From Bacillota bacterium (GTDB lineage Bacteria > Bacillota > Clostridia > Acetivibrionales > JANLFN01), in the NCBI GenBank assembly GCA_023397675.1, contig JAEWTV010000078.1, forward strand, positions 1-33,853: 33,853 nt of DNA. The letters run 5' to 3'. Position 1 is the first letter of the stretch. Each line of letters starts with the position of its first letter. Below, piece by piece: positions 15,452-23,382 of the stretch. A program made the position numbers and the translations under genes. The notes below the pieces were generated by a model that did no database searches, was not told the DNA's origin, and worked only from the letters and a program-made list of their open reading frames with translations.

Positions 15452-18067
15452 ATGACGGATAAGATTAAAAAGGATCCCGCTGTAGAACAGGAAAACGTAA
15501 AAGGTGAAATTGATAAGCTTGTAGCAAGGGCTCAGAATGCATTGAAAAAGTTTATGGAGCTTGATCAGGATAGAGTTGATGAGATTGTAAAAGAAATGGC
15601 AATGAGTGGTCTTGATGAGCATATGTATCTTGCCAGGCTTGCGGTAGAGGAAACAGGACGCGGTGTATATGAGGATAAGATAATTAAGAACATATTTGCA
15701 ACCGAGTACGTTTATCACAGCATCAAGTATGAAAAAACGGTAGGTATTATTAATGAGAACGAAAACGAGGATTACTATGAGGTTGCAGAGCCAGTAGGAG
15801 TTGTTGCTGCGGTTACTCCTGTTACAAACCCTACATCCACAACAATGTTCAAGGCAATTATAGCAATAAAGACAAGGAATCCTATCATATTTGCATTCCA
15901 TCCTTCTGCACAAAAATGCAGCAGTGAGGCTGCTGAAATTCTGAGAGCGGCTGCTGTTAAGGCGGGAGCACCTGAAGATTGCATACTTTGGGTAGAAAAG
16001 CCTTCAATAGAAGCAACCCAGCTGCTCATGAACCACCCTGGTGTTTCAATGGTACTTGCAACAGGAGGAGCAGGCATGGTCAAGGCTGCATACAGTACTG
16101 GAAAACCGGCTCTTGGCGTTGGCCCGGGTAATGTACCATGTTATATTGAAAAAACTGCAAACCTTGAAAGAGCCGCCACAGATCTGATATTATCCAAGAC
16201 ATTTGACAATGGTATGATTTGCGCTTCAGAACAGGCGGTTATAGTTGATAAGGAAATATCCAAACAATTCGAAGCTTTTATGAAAGATAATGCATGCTAC
16301 TTCCTTAACCGTGAAGAAACTTCAAAACTTGCAAAAATGGCCATAGACTCGGAAAAATGTGCGGTAAACCCTGATATTGTGGGTCAGTCGGCTTTTAAAA
16401 TTGCGCAAATGGCCGGTCTTACAGTACCTGAAAATACAAAAATACTTCTTGCCCCCCAGAAAGATGTCGGTCCTGAGTACCCTCTTTCAAGGGAAAAGCT
16501 CAGCCCTATACTTGCTTACTATGTTGTAGAATCGACAGAAGAAGGAATAGCCAAAGCTGAAAAAATGGTTGAGTTTGGAGGTATGGGTCATTCTGCAGTA
16601 ATACATTCAAATAATGAGAATATAATCGGAGAATTCTCTGAAAGAATCAAGGTTGGCCGTTTAATCGTAAATTCACCTTCCACACATGGTGCAATAGGGG
16701 ATATATACAACACAAACATGCCGTCTCTGACTCTGGGCTGCGGTTCATATGGTAAGAACTCAACAATTCAGAATGTCTCTGCAGTTAATTTGGTAAATAG
16801 AAAACGTGTGGCAAGGAGAAGAGTGAATATGCAGTGGTTTAAGATACCTGAAAAGATATTCTTTGAAGCAGGCTCTACACAATATCTCGAGAAAATGCCC
16901 GATATATCCAAGGCTTTTATTGTAACCGACCCTTACATGGTGAAGCTGGGTTATGTAGACAAGGTACTCTATTATCTGAGGAAAAGACAGCAGTATGTAC
17001 ACTGTGAAATATTCTCTGATGTAGAAACCGATCCGTCAGTAGAAACAGTCATGAGAGGCTGTGAGCTTATGAACAGATTCCAGCCGGATGTAATAATAGC
17101 TTTGGGAGGCGGTTCTGCAATAGATGCAGCGAAGGGCATGTGGTTGTATTACGAATACCCGGAAACTGATTTCAATTCGTTAAGACTTAAGTTTATGGAT
17201 ATAAGAAAGAGGGTTTTCAAGTTCCCAAGGCTGGGGAAAAAGGCTAAGCTTGTAGCTATTCCTACTACCTCGGGTACAGGTTCTGAAGTTACATCCTTCG
17301 CTGTTATTACAGATAAGCAGAGGAATGTAAAATATCCACTTGCAGACTACGAATTGACACCTGATATAGCTATCATTGATCCTGATTACGTAATGTCAGT
17401 ACCTCCTTCAGTAACTGCTGATACAGGAATGGATGTCCTTACCCATGCCATTGAGGCATATGTTTCAATAATGGCTTCCGACTTCACTGACGGGCTTGCA
17501 ATAAAGGCCATCCAGCTTGTATTTGAATACCTTCCAAGGGCTTATAAAAATGGAAGCGATGCGGTTGCAAGAGAGAAAATGCATAACGCTTCATGTATTG
17601 CAGGTATGGCCTTTACAAATGCCTTTCTTGGTATCAACCACAGTTTGGCACATAAATTAGGCGGAGAATTTCATATACCTCACGGAAGGGCTAATGCGGT
17701 GCTTCTGCCTTATGTAATAGAGTATAATGCACAGAAACCTACAAAGTTTGTTTCATTCCCCAAATATGAAACCTTCATTGCAGACAAGAAGTATACTGAA
17801 ATTGCAAAAGCTCTTGGATTGCCTGCTTCAACAATAGCAGAAGGCTTGCAAAGCCTTATAGAAGCAATAAAGGGATTGATGAAAGAATTGAGTGTTCCTT
17901 CAACGATTGCAGAGTGCGGAGTTGATAAAAAGAAATTCATGGCAAAGACTGCTGAACTTGCGGATAAGGCATTTGAAGATCAGTGCACTACTGCCAATCC
18001 CAGACTTCCGCTGGTATCAGAACTTGAAAAAATATATGTTAAAGCTTTTAATGGAACAAATAATTGA
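15452..18067 (+). CDS. adhE: Bifunctional acetaldehyde-CoA / alcohol dehydrogenase AdhE
   Basis: 871 residues, the usual AdhE length. The N-terminal aldehyde dehydrogenase domain (about 1-440) reduces acetyl-CoA to acetaldehyde; the catalytic-Cys segment is DNGMICASEQAV. After the linker, the iron-dependent alcohol dehydrogenase domain (about 450-870) reduces acetaldehyde to ethanol: nucleotide motif ALGGGSAIDAAKGMW, and metal-binding His in HSLAHKLGGEFHIPHGRAN. AdhE forms cytoplasmic spirosomes and recycles NADH. ATG 15452 follows GAGGAG; an ATG at 15431 in the same frame overlaps the Rex-like site and is unlikely. A key ethanol-forming enzyme of the organism. Confidence 0.96.
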   Translation: MTDKIKKDPAVEQENVKGEIDKLVARAQNALKKFMELDQDRVDEIVKEMAMSGLDEHMYLARLAVEETGRGVYEDKIIKNIFATEYVYHSIKYEKTVGIINENENEDYYEVAEPVGVVAAVTPVTNPTSTTMFKAIIAIKTRNPIIFAFHPSAQKCSSEAAEILRAAAVKAGAPEDCILWVEKPSIEATQLLMNHPGVSMVLATGGAGMVKAAYSTGKPALGVGPGNVPCYIEKTANLERAATDLILSKTFDNGMICASEQAVIVDKEISKQFEAFMKDNACYFLNREETSKLAKMAIDSEKCAVNPDIVGQSAFKIAQMAGLTVPENTKILLAPQKDVGPEYPLSREKLSPILAYYVVESTEEGIAKAEKMVEFGGMGHSAVIHSNNENIIGEFSERIKVGRLIVNSPSTHGAIGDIYNTNMPSLTLGCGSYGKNSTIQNVSAVNLVNRKRVARRRVNMQWFKIPEKIFFEAGSTQYLEKMPDISKAFIVTDPYMVKLGYVDKVLYYLRKRQQYVHCEIFSDVETDPSVETVMRGCELMNRFQPDVIIALGGGSAIDAAKGMWLYYEYPETDFNSLRLKFMDIRKRVFKFPRLGKKAKLVAIPTTSGTGSEVTSFAVITDKQRNVKYPLADYELTPDIAIIDPDYVMSVPPSVTADTGMDVLTHAIEAYVSIMASDFTDGLAIKAIQLVFEYLPRAYKNGSDAVAREKMHNASCIAGMAFTNAFLGINHSLAHKLGGEFHIPHGRANAVLLPYVIEYNAQKPTKFVSFPKYETFIADKKYTEIAKALGLPASTIAEGLQSLIEAIKGLMKELSVPSTIAECGVDKKKFMAKTAELADKAFEDQCTTANPRLPLVSELEKIYVKAFNGTNN

Positions 18068-18079
18068 ACTGCTTACAAG
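18067..18079 (+). repeat. 13-bp direct repeat, copy 1
   Basis: AACTGCTTACAAG, starting on the last base of the adhE stop codon region. The identical sequence recurs at 18408-18420, so the two copies bracket the Cys-rich gene. Confidence 0.6.
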
Positions 18080-18121
18080 TAGCATTAATATATAGTAAAA
18101 AACGAAAAGGGATGACATTTT

Positions 18122-18394
18122 ATGACTTTAAATTTGGATATATATAATTCGATATGTGCTGCAAAAGCTTTTTCAATCAATGGTGTAAAAGCATACTGTG
18201 AGGATTTCGGAGAACTGTGCGATACAGCTCATGATGAGAAAAAACCTTACTGTTGTGGAAATATGGTGTTCAAACCCAGGACCAGGTGCTGTGAGATACT
18301 TCAAAAATACGGAATAAGTGAAGAGGAATATACTTATATATGTATTCAGCTTCGGAAAAAATTGTCCTTTGGCATGTGCAGGAACTGCGTATAA
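18122..18394 (+). CDS. Cys-rich 90-aa protein, unknown
   Basis: 90 residues with ten cysteines, including Cys12, CED near 26, LCD near 33, a CC pair at 44-45, a CC pair at 56-57, and CRNC at the end. The spacing suggests binding of Fe-S clusters or zinc, but I recognise no family. There is no signal peptide or membrane segment, so a cytoplasmic redox or metal role is likely. A GGGATG sequence precedes ATG 18122. It lies 54 bases after adhE and 36 before the TnpB-like gene, and is bracketed by a 13-bp direct repeat. Confidence 0.75.
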   Translation: MTLNLDIYNSICAAKAFSINGVKAYCEDFGELCDTAHDEKKPYCCGNMVFKPRTRCCEILQKYGISEEEYTYICIQLRKKLSFGMCRNCV

Positions 18395-18407
18395 AATATA
18401 AATATAA

Positions 18408-18420
18408 AACTGCTTACAAG
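18408..18420 (+). repeat. 13-bp direct repeat, copy 2
   Basis: AACTGCTTACAAG again, running into the AAGGAGG ribosome binding site of the TnpB-like gene. Confidence 0.6.
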
Positions 18421-18430
18421 GAGGAACGGT

Positions 18431-19921
18431 ATGCGTACCATAATACTAAAACTTTATAAACCAAGTAACAGCAAAATAAAAATAATTGATCAGGCTATGA
18501 TAAACTACAACAAAGCATACCGTTATCTTCTTGAAAAGGCTTATGAAAATCTGGAAGAGATAAGTGTCAATTATAAAGACAACAAGGGATGCTACAGGGC
18601 AGCTAACATCTCAAAATGGATAGACAGCGGCTTAGGCAGGGAATTGAATAAATTTGATGTTCAGCCTTTTAAAGATTCTTTAAAACTTGAAATAGGAATG
18701 AACCTTGCAAGTTTTCTAAGTCTTAGGTCATCGCAAACCAAATCCCGGCCAAAAGACTCAAAACCGGAAATAACCGATAGCCTTGAGCCTCATAATTTAC
18801 GTCCTATCTATTTTTGCAGGTATGACACCATACGGAATTATTGCCTGCTGTATGACAGGGAGACCGATAAGTATTTTGCCAAACTATACCTTTTAAACAG
18901 CCATAATGCAAAAAAGAACAGCACCACTGGCTTGAAGCGCAATCATCTTCAATATATTTTTAATAAAAGCGGTCTCCTTGGGGACTCAGAAAAAAAAGAA
19001 ACCTTTATTATTGTACCTCTTTCTTTTGGAAAGTATCAGGAACAATTCCTGAAAAAAGCTCTTACAGAACCTGGCATAATTAGAACTGCAAAGCTGCTTG
19101 TTAAAAAAGGCTGCTATTATCTGGCTGTCAGTATAGACCATGGTGTGGAAAAAACCATAAAAACAGAAACTTATATGGGTATTTCAAGAGGGATAAACAA
19201 TGCTCTGAACTATACCGTTATAGACTTAAAAGGTTCTGTTATTCACTCTGGACATATTGGGAAAGATGGGCTTAAAGCGCCTATCCCTTCAGACAGGCTT
19301 CACTCTGCAGCTAACAGCCTTTTGGATATAGCCTGCCGTTATAAATCAAAGGTAATCGTACAGAATTTATTTGTAAAAGGTGACGGTTTGGGGTGGTACG
19401 ACGGGAATCAAGCCATACAGCCGGCTTACAAGTTCAGGGATTATATACGGCTTTCAAATATACTGGAATACAAATTACCGGAAAAGGGGCTGCCAGCACC
19501 TGTAAGGGTAAGTTCAACGGATATTTTTCATACCTGTCATAAATGCTGTTCTGGAGCAAGACGTAACAGGTTTACACATGATATTTTCATATGTACTCAA
19601 TGCGGTGCGGCAATAGATATAGATAGTCTTGGAAGTATCAATCTGGCGGGAAAGCTTATAAAGTACAGTGGTTCCACCCTTAAAATCAAGACTGAAATGG
19701 CTGAAGATGGAATATGGTTCACCAACGAACTTATTAATTTAAAATGTTATATTAAGAATGATGATAAGCAGCACGAAAATCTTAAAGATCATATACAAAA
19801 AGCGCTGGAGGATATAAAAAACAGTCTGTTTGTTTCGAAAAAAAGTACGGGCAAACAGGCAAGTATAATTAAGAAGTTTGAAAATTCTTCCGATCCAATG
19901 AATTTGATTGAGTTCGTATAA
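18431..19921 (+). CDS. Nuclease-dead TnpB/Cas12f-like protein (TldR-like)
   Basis: 496 residues, full length. The N-terminal half is the basic helical/wedge region of IS605 OrfB (TnpB) and compact Cas12f proteins. The RuvC-like core starts at YMGISRGINNALNY, where GIDxG is expected: the catalytic Asp is Ser252. RuvC-II reads VIVQNL for V-E-D/N-L: the Glu is Gln311. RuvC-III keeps Asp398 (IDIDSLGS), and the zinc finger is intact (C369-x2-C372, C388-x2-C391). DNA cutting should be lost but RNA and DNA binding kept. A strong AAGGAGG precedes ATG 18431. There is no TnpA, no IS ends, and about 70 extra residues after RuvC-III. Described nuclease-dead TnpB homologues (TldR) act as RNA-guided repressors; whether this one does is inference. 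Confidence 0.82.
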   Translation: MRTIILKLYKPSNSKIKIIDQAMINYNKAYRYLLEKAYENLEEISVNYKDNKGCYRAANISKWIDSGLGRELNKFDVQPFKDSLKLEIGMNLASFLSLRSSQTKSRPKDSKPEITDSLEPHNLRPIYFCRYDTIRNYCLLYDRETDKYFAKLYLLNSHNAKKNSTTGLKRNHLQYIFNKSGLLGDSEKKETFIIVPLSFGKYQEQFLKKALTEPGIIRTAKLLVKKGCYYLAVSIDHGVEKTIKTETYMGISRGINNALNYTVIDLKGSVIHSGHIGKDGLKAPIPSDRLHSAANSLLDIACRYKSKVIVQNLFVKGDGLGWYDGNQAIQPAYKFRDYIRLSNILEYKLPEKGLPAPVRVSSTDIFHTCHKCCSGARRNRFTHDIFICTQCGAAIDIDSLGSINLAGKLIKYSGSTLKIKTEMAEDGIWFTNELINLKCYIKNDDKQHENLKDHIQKALEDIKNSLFVSKKSTGKQASIIKKFENSSDPMNLIEFV

Positions 19922-19945
19922 AAAACAATTTAATATATATATATG

Positions 19946-20052
19946 TTTTTGCTGCCGCATTATTTATAAGCTTACCGGGTAAGCCGCCTGTATAGGTGTA
20001 GAAGTGCAGCTATCTAGGAAACCCCCATGAAAGATTTCATGGGGGTTTTCCC
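19946..20052 (+). ncRNA. Candidate guide-RNA scaffold (omegaRNA-like) downstream of the TnpB-like gene
   Basis: The gap after the TnpB-like gene folds into several helices. GCTGC (19951-19955) pairs with GCAGC (20006-20010) and encloses a 6-bp hairpin (19970-19975 with 19979-19984) and a short CCT/AGG hairpin (19987-19996). Next comes a long hairpin: 11 bp perfect, 20022-20032 with 20035-20045, extended by GGAAA with TTTTCC (20017-20051). In TnpB loci the guide RNA scaffold lies at the 3' end of the gene and ends in such a hairpin, with the guide immediately after it, here somewhere within about 20046-20075. The RNA may begin inside the 3' end of the coding region. The long hairpin could instead be a terminator, but only four T follow it. 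Confidence 0.55.
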
Positions 20053-20057
20053 GTAGG

Positions 20058-20086
20058 TTGTAATTTTTAAAGTGCATAATTATTAT
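20058..20086 (+). promoter_or_regulatory. Candidate cooS promoter
   Basis: TTGTAA (20058-20063), 17-base spacer, TATTAT (20081-20086), 50 bases before the cooS start. The -35 region overlaps the stretch where the guide portion of the TnpB-associated RNA would be encoded. Confidence 0.4.
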
Positions 20087-20135
20087 TCTTAAGTAAAAAC
20101 TTACTATGGGAATTTTAATTATGGAGGAAATACGC

Positions 20136-22049
20136 ATGAGTGAAAAGATACTGGAAAAAACAAAAGGCAGGGTAAGCTACCATGATTCAGTAGAAGAAAT
20201 GCTTGAACGTATAAGAGAAGATGGTCTTACAAATGTATTTGACAGGTATGCACTTCAGGAAAAAATACGTTGCAAGTTTTGTTTGGAGGGCTTGAGCTGC
20301 AAGTTGTGTTCAAACGGCCCATGCAGGATAAGCGAAAAAGGCGGACAGACAAAGGGTGTCTGTGGTATCGGCGCAGACGCAATGGCGATGAGAGAATTGC
20401 TGCTTCATAATATAATGGGAGCAGGTACTTACAGCCATCATGCTTATGAAGCCTTTAGAACCTTAAGGGCTACAGGCCAGGGTAAAACTCCTTTTGGAAT
20501 TACCGATGCAGGGAAGCTTAAGTGGATGTGTGAAAAAGTAGGTATAAATATAAACCAGGATATAAACAGGCTTGCAGTAGAGCTTGCAGATTTTCTTGAA
20601 GATGAGATGGGTAAAGACCCGGAAAAGCCCAGTGTAATGGTAGAAGTATTTGCTCCAACTAAAAGAAAGGAAGTATGGAAACGCCTTAACATATACCCAT
20701 CAGGCGTTGTGCATGAGGAGCAGAACTGTGTTGCAAGCTGTCTTACCAACGTAGACGGAGACTATGCATCACTTGCTAAAAAAGCCCTGAGACTTGGACT
20801 TTCAACAATATACACCGCACAAATAGGCCTTGAAATGGTGCAGGATATATTATTCGGGACACCGGTTCCGCATGAGGTAAACACAGACCTTGGAATAATG
20901 GACCCTGATTATGTGAATATAGTATTTAACGGGCATCAGCCCTGGGCAGGAGTTGCAACGCTTCTGAAGGCACGGACACCCGAAGTTCAGGAAAGAGCAA
21001 GGAAGGCAGGGGCAAAAGGCTTACGTATTGTTGGTTCAATAGAAACAGGGCAGGAGCTGCTACAAAGGTATAATGTCGATGATGTTTTTGTAGGACTCAT
21101 GGGTAACTGGCTAACAATCGAACCTCTTCTGGCTACCGGAACTGTGGATGTTATTGCAATGGAGGAAAATTGTTCTCCACCTGCGATAGACAATTATGCA
21201 GAAAAGTATCAGATAACGCTTGTAAAGGTAAGTACTATTATAGGTCTTCCTGGTCTGAAGGAGGAAATGCCTTATAACCCCCAGGAAGTTGACAGTATGG
21301 CTGACAGGCTTATAGAGCTTGGAATAGAAAATTTCAAAAAACGGAGCGGGAAAATATCTGCCAAGGTTCCACACAGAATACAGAAAGCTATTGCAGGCTT
21401 TTCTACAGAAGCAGTTTTAAATGCTATCGGAAACAAGCTTGATCCATTAGTAGATGTTATTGCAGCAGGTAAAATAAAGGGAGTAGTAGCATTGGCCAAC
21501 TGTTCAACTTTAAGAAATGGGCCTCAGGACTGGAATACAATAAACCTTACCAAAGAGCTTATTAAAAAGGATATACTTGTTGTGAGTGCAGGCTGTGGAA
21601 ACCATGCTCTTGAGGTAGCTGGACTTTGCACCCTTGATGCAAAGGAAATGGCCGGACCCGGGCTTAAAGAGGTTTGTGGCTTACTTAATATACCGCCTGT
21701 ACTCAGCTTTGGTACTTGTACCGATACCGGAAGAATATCAATGCTGGTAACAGCACTTGCAGAGCATCTTAATGTAGATATCCCTCAGCTACCGATTGCG
21801 GTTACAGCTCCAGAATGGATGGAGCAAAAGGCTACAATAGACGGAGTTTTTGCAGTTGCGTATGGTGCCTATACTCATTTGTCGCCTACACCTTTCATTA
21901 CCGGGGCACCAAACCTTGTAAAGCTGCTTACTGAAGATGTTGAAGCCATGACAGGAGGGAAGGTAGCATTAGGTGATGACCCGAAACAAGTTGCAGACGG
22001 TATTGAGGAACATATTATGAAAAAGCGCAGTGGACTTGGTTTAAAATAA
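20136..22049 (+). CDS. cooS: Anaerobic Ni-Fe carbon monoxide dehydrogenase, CooS type, with altered cluster-C site
   Basis: 637 residues, normal CooS length. N-terminal cluster cysteines: Cys46, 49, 55, 58, 63 and 76. The D-cluster motif is CxxC (46, 49) rather than the Cx7C of Carboxydothermus CODH-II. For cluster C, His267 (NGHQP), Cys346, Cys456, Cys487 and Cys528 align with His261, Cys333, Cys446, Cys476 and Cys526. The segment expected to read CCTGNE reads IETGQE, so the Cys295 ligand is Glu303. Lys in WMEQKA is kept. CO oxidation is therefore uncertain. Start ATG 20136 follows GGAGG. No CooC, CooF or acetyl-CoA synthase gene adjoins: an orphan CooS, closed by a terminator. Confidence 0.88.
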   Translation: MSEKILEKTKGRVSYHDSVEEMLERIREDGLTNVFDRYALQEKIRCKFCLEGLSCKLCSNGPCRISEKGGQTKGVCGIGADAMAMRELLLHNIMGAGTYSHHAYEAFRTLRATGQGKTPFGITDAGKLKWMCEKVGININQDINRLAVELADFLEDEMGKDPEKPSVMVEVFAPTKRKEVWKRLNIYPSGVVHEEQNCVASCLTNVDGDYASLAKKALRLGLSTIYTAQIGLEMVQDILFGTPVPHEVNTDLGIMDPDYVNIVFNGHQPWAGVATLLKARTPEVQERARKAGAKGLRIVGSIETGQELLQRYNVDDVFVGLMGNWLTIEPLLATGTVDVIAMEENCSPPAIDNYAEKYQITLVKVSTIIGLPGLKEEMPYNPQEVDSMADRLIELGIENFKKRSGKISAKVPHRIQKAIAGFSTEAVLNAIGNKLDPLVDVIAAGKIKGVVALANCSTLRNGPQDWNTINLTKELIKKDILVVSAGCGNHALEVAGLCTLDAKEMAGPGLKEVCGLLNIPPVLSFGTCTDTGRISMLVTALAEHLNVDIPQLPIAVTAPEWMEQKATIDGVFAVAYGAYTHLSPTPFITGAPNLVKLLTEDVEAMTGGKVALGDDPKQVADGIEEHIMKKRSGLGLK

Positions 22050-22063
22050 TTATTATGAGTATG

Positions 22064-22093
22064 ACCTGCAGATTTATTTCTGCAGGTTTTTTT
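22064..22093 (+). terminator. Rho-independent terminator of cooS
   Basis: A 9-bp perfect stem, ACCTGCAGA (22064-22072) with TCTGCAGGT (22079-22087), followed by a run of seven T. Confidence 0.9.
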
Positions 22094-22104
22094 GTTGTGT
22101 TGTA

Positions 22105-22164
22105 TTGACAGTCAAACCTACCTTGTTATACAATATAGATACTACATTGCATAACAAGGTAGGT
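22105..22164 (+). promoter_or_regulatory. padR promoter with a perfect 14-bp inverted repeat operator
   Basis: TTGACA (22105-22110) with TATACA/TACAAT (22127-22134). ACCTACCTTGTTAT (22116-22129) and ATAACAAGGTAGGT (22151-22164) are perfect inverted repeats 21 bases apart. One arm lies between -35 and -10, the other over the 5' leader and ribosome binding site. Autorepression by the PadR protein is the likely use. Confidence 0.75.
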
Positions 22165-22171
22165 GGTTGAA

Positions 22172-22516
22172 TTGAAGGATAAATCGCAGCTATTAAAAGG
22201 TACACTTGAAGGATGTATATTAAAAGTTATCGGAGATAGCGAAACCTATGGATATGAAATATCTGAAAAATTGAAATTAGCCGGCTTAAGTGAAATCTCT
22301 GAAGGCACTGTTTATCCTCTGCTTCTAAGGTTAGAGAAAAATGCTCTTGTTAAAACAGAGCTAAAGGATTCTCCTTTCGGACCCAAAAGAAAGTATTATA
22401 CCTTGTCTGAAAAGGGCAGGGAAGAACTCTTTGACTTTTATACTAATTGGAAACAGTTAAAGTATTCTATAGATTTTCTCTTTAAAGATTATGAAAGTGG
22501 TGATGAAAATGGATAA
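22172..22516 (+). CDS. PadR-family transcriptional regulator
   Basis: 114 residues. The winged helix has the PadR signature: LLKGTLEGCILKVIGDSETYGYEI, EGTVYPLLLRLEKNALV and GPKRKYYTLSEKGREEL. The start is best placed at TTG 22172, shortly after the GGTAGGTGG segment; GTG 22163 in the same frame lies inside that Shine-Dalgarno-like stretch. It represses its own promoter in most characterised cases, and a perfect inverted repeat is present there. The next gene overlaps its 3' end and encodes a membrane protein, the common PadR-plus-membrane-protein pair. Confidence 0.9.
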   Translation: MKDKSQLLKGTLEGCILKVIGDSETYGYEISEKLKLAGLSEISEGTVYPLLLRLEKNALVKTELKDSPFGPKRKYYTLSEKGREELFDFYTNWKQLKYSIDFLFKDYESGDENG

Positions 22517-23222
22517 GGTTCATGAAAACCTGCGTAAAAAGAACAATGAATTCGATAAACTATTAACAAAAGAAAACAGTGCAGTAATGACAGATATAGT
22601 TGTATACCTGCGTGTAAGCAATATTAAGGATGGTCAGATTGAAGAGATACGACAGGACCTGCTCGAAATGGCAATTAATGCTCAGAACAGGGGTGAGCCC
22701 ATCACAAGTGTAATACCGACTGATTATAAAGCATTTTGTGATGACATTATAAAAAATGCACAGCCTAAAACTCTGAGAGAAAAGGTCTTTGAGAATGCTG
22801 CGATTTTTGCGAGAGGCCTGGCTATTATGCTTGGTATTAATATTGTTCTTTCAAAATTTACAGCTAATCTTTTAAAAAGACTTTTTAAAGGTGAGCCTAT
22901 TGACTTGTACTTTCCTGTAAATGCAGGCTTACTGATTGCAACGGTAACTATTATTGCTGCTGCATATTTAATCGTCTCTTATATAGGTAAAAAATCTTTT
23001 AAACTTACTGAAATGTCTGTACAGCGAAAAAAACAGACAAAAAATAAAATATATCCTAAAAAGATATTGTGGGGTGCGGCTTTTGGGGCTGCTTTTGCGC
23101 TATTAGTATTATTGACTTTTAAACTTGGGAAGTATGTACTTTTTTCTGTAAACATCTTTTATTTAATAATAGCAATCGGAGTATTAATTGTTTTGGATAG
23201 AGTATTTAATAAGTTTATATAG
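22509..23222 (+). CDS. Membrane protein partner of PadR, DUF1129/DUF1048-like
   Basis: About 237 residues. The soluble N-terminal 90 residues (KKNNEFDKLLTKENSAVMTDIVVYLR, then EEIRQDLLEMAINAQNRGEP) look like the helical domain that precedes DUF1129-type membrane proteins. Four hydrophobic segments follow at about 92-112, 133-158, 183-204 and 212-233. ATG 22509 is six bases after GTGGTG and overlaps the padR stop; ATG 22503 is an alternative. Such proteins are commonly encoded with PadR regulators, and their function is not established. Confidence 0.75.
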   Translation: MDKVHENLRKKNNEFDKLLTKENSAVMTDIVVYLRVSNIKDGQIEEIRQDLLEMAINAQNRGEPITSVIPTDYKAFCDDIIKNAQPKTLREKVFENAAIFARGLAIMLGINIVLSKFTANLLKRLFKGEPIDLYFPVNAGLLIATVTIIAAAYLIVSYIGKKSFKLTEMSVQRKKQTKNKIYPKKILWGAAFGAAFALLVLLTFKLGKYVLFSVNIFYLIIAIGVLIVLDRVFNKFI

Positions 23223-23382
23223 TATACATAAAGCTTAAAAATCATGTTTGCAAAATATATCTAATATTATATAATAATTCATAATGACAATTAAAATCGC
23301 AGCATGTTACTTATTATGCAAACGCAAAAAAAGACAGGTTAATGCCTGATTTGTATTAACTAACGTCCCAGGAGAATAACTA

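Noticed and set aside
18068..20135. Complete IS605/IS607-type insertion sequence around the TnpB-like gene
   Set aside because: No transposase gene and no left/right end structures could be recognised; the gene appears domesticated rather than mobile.
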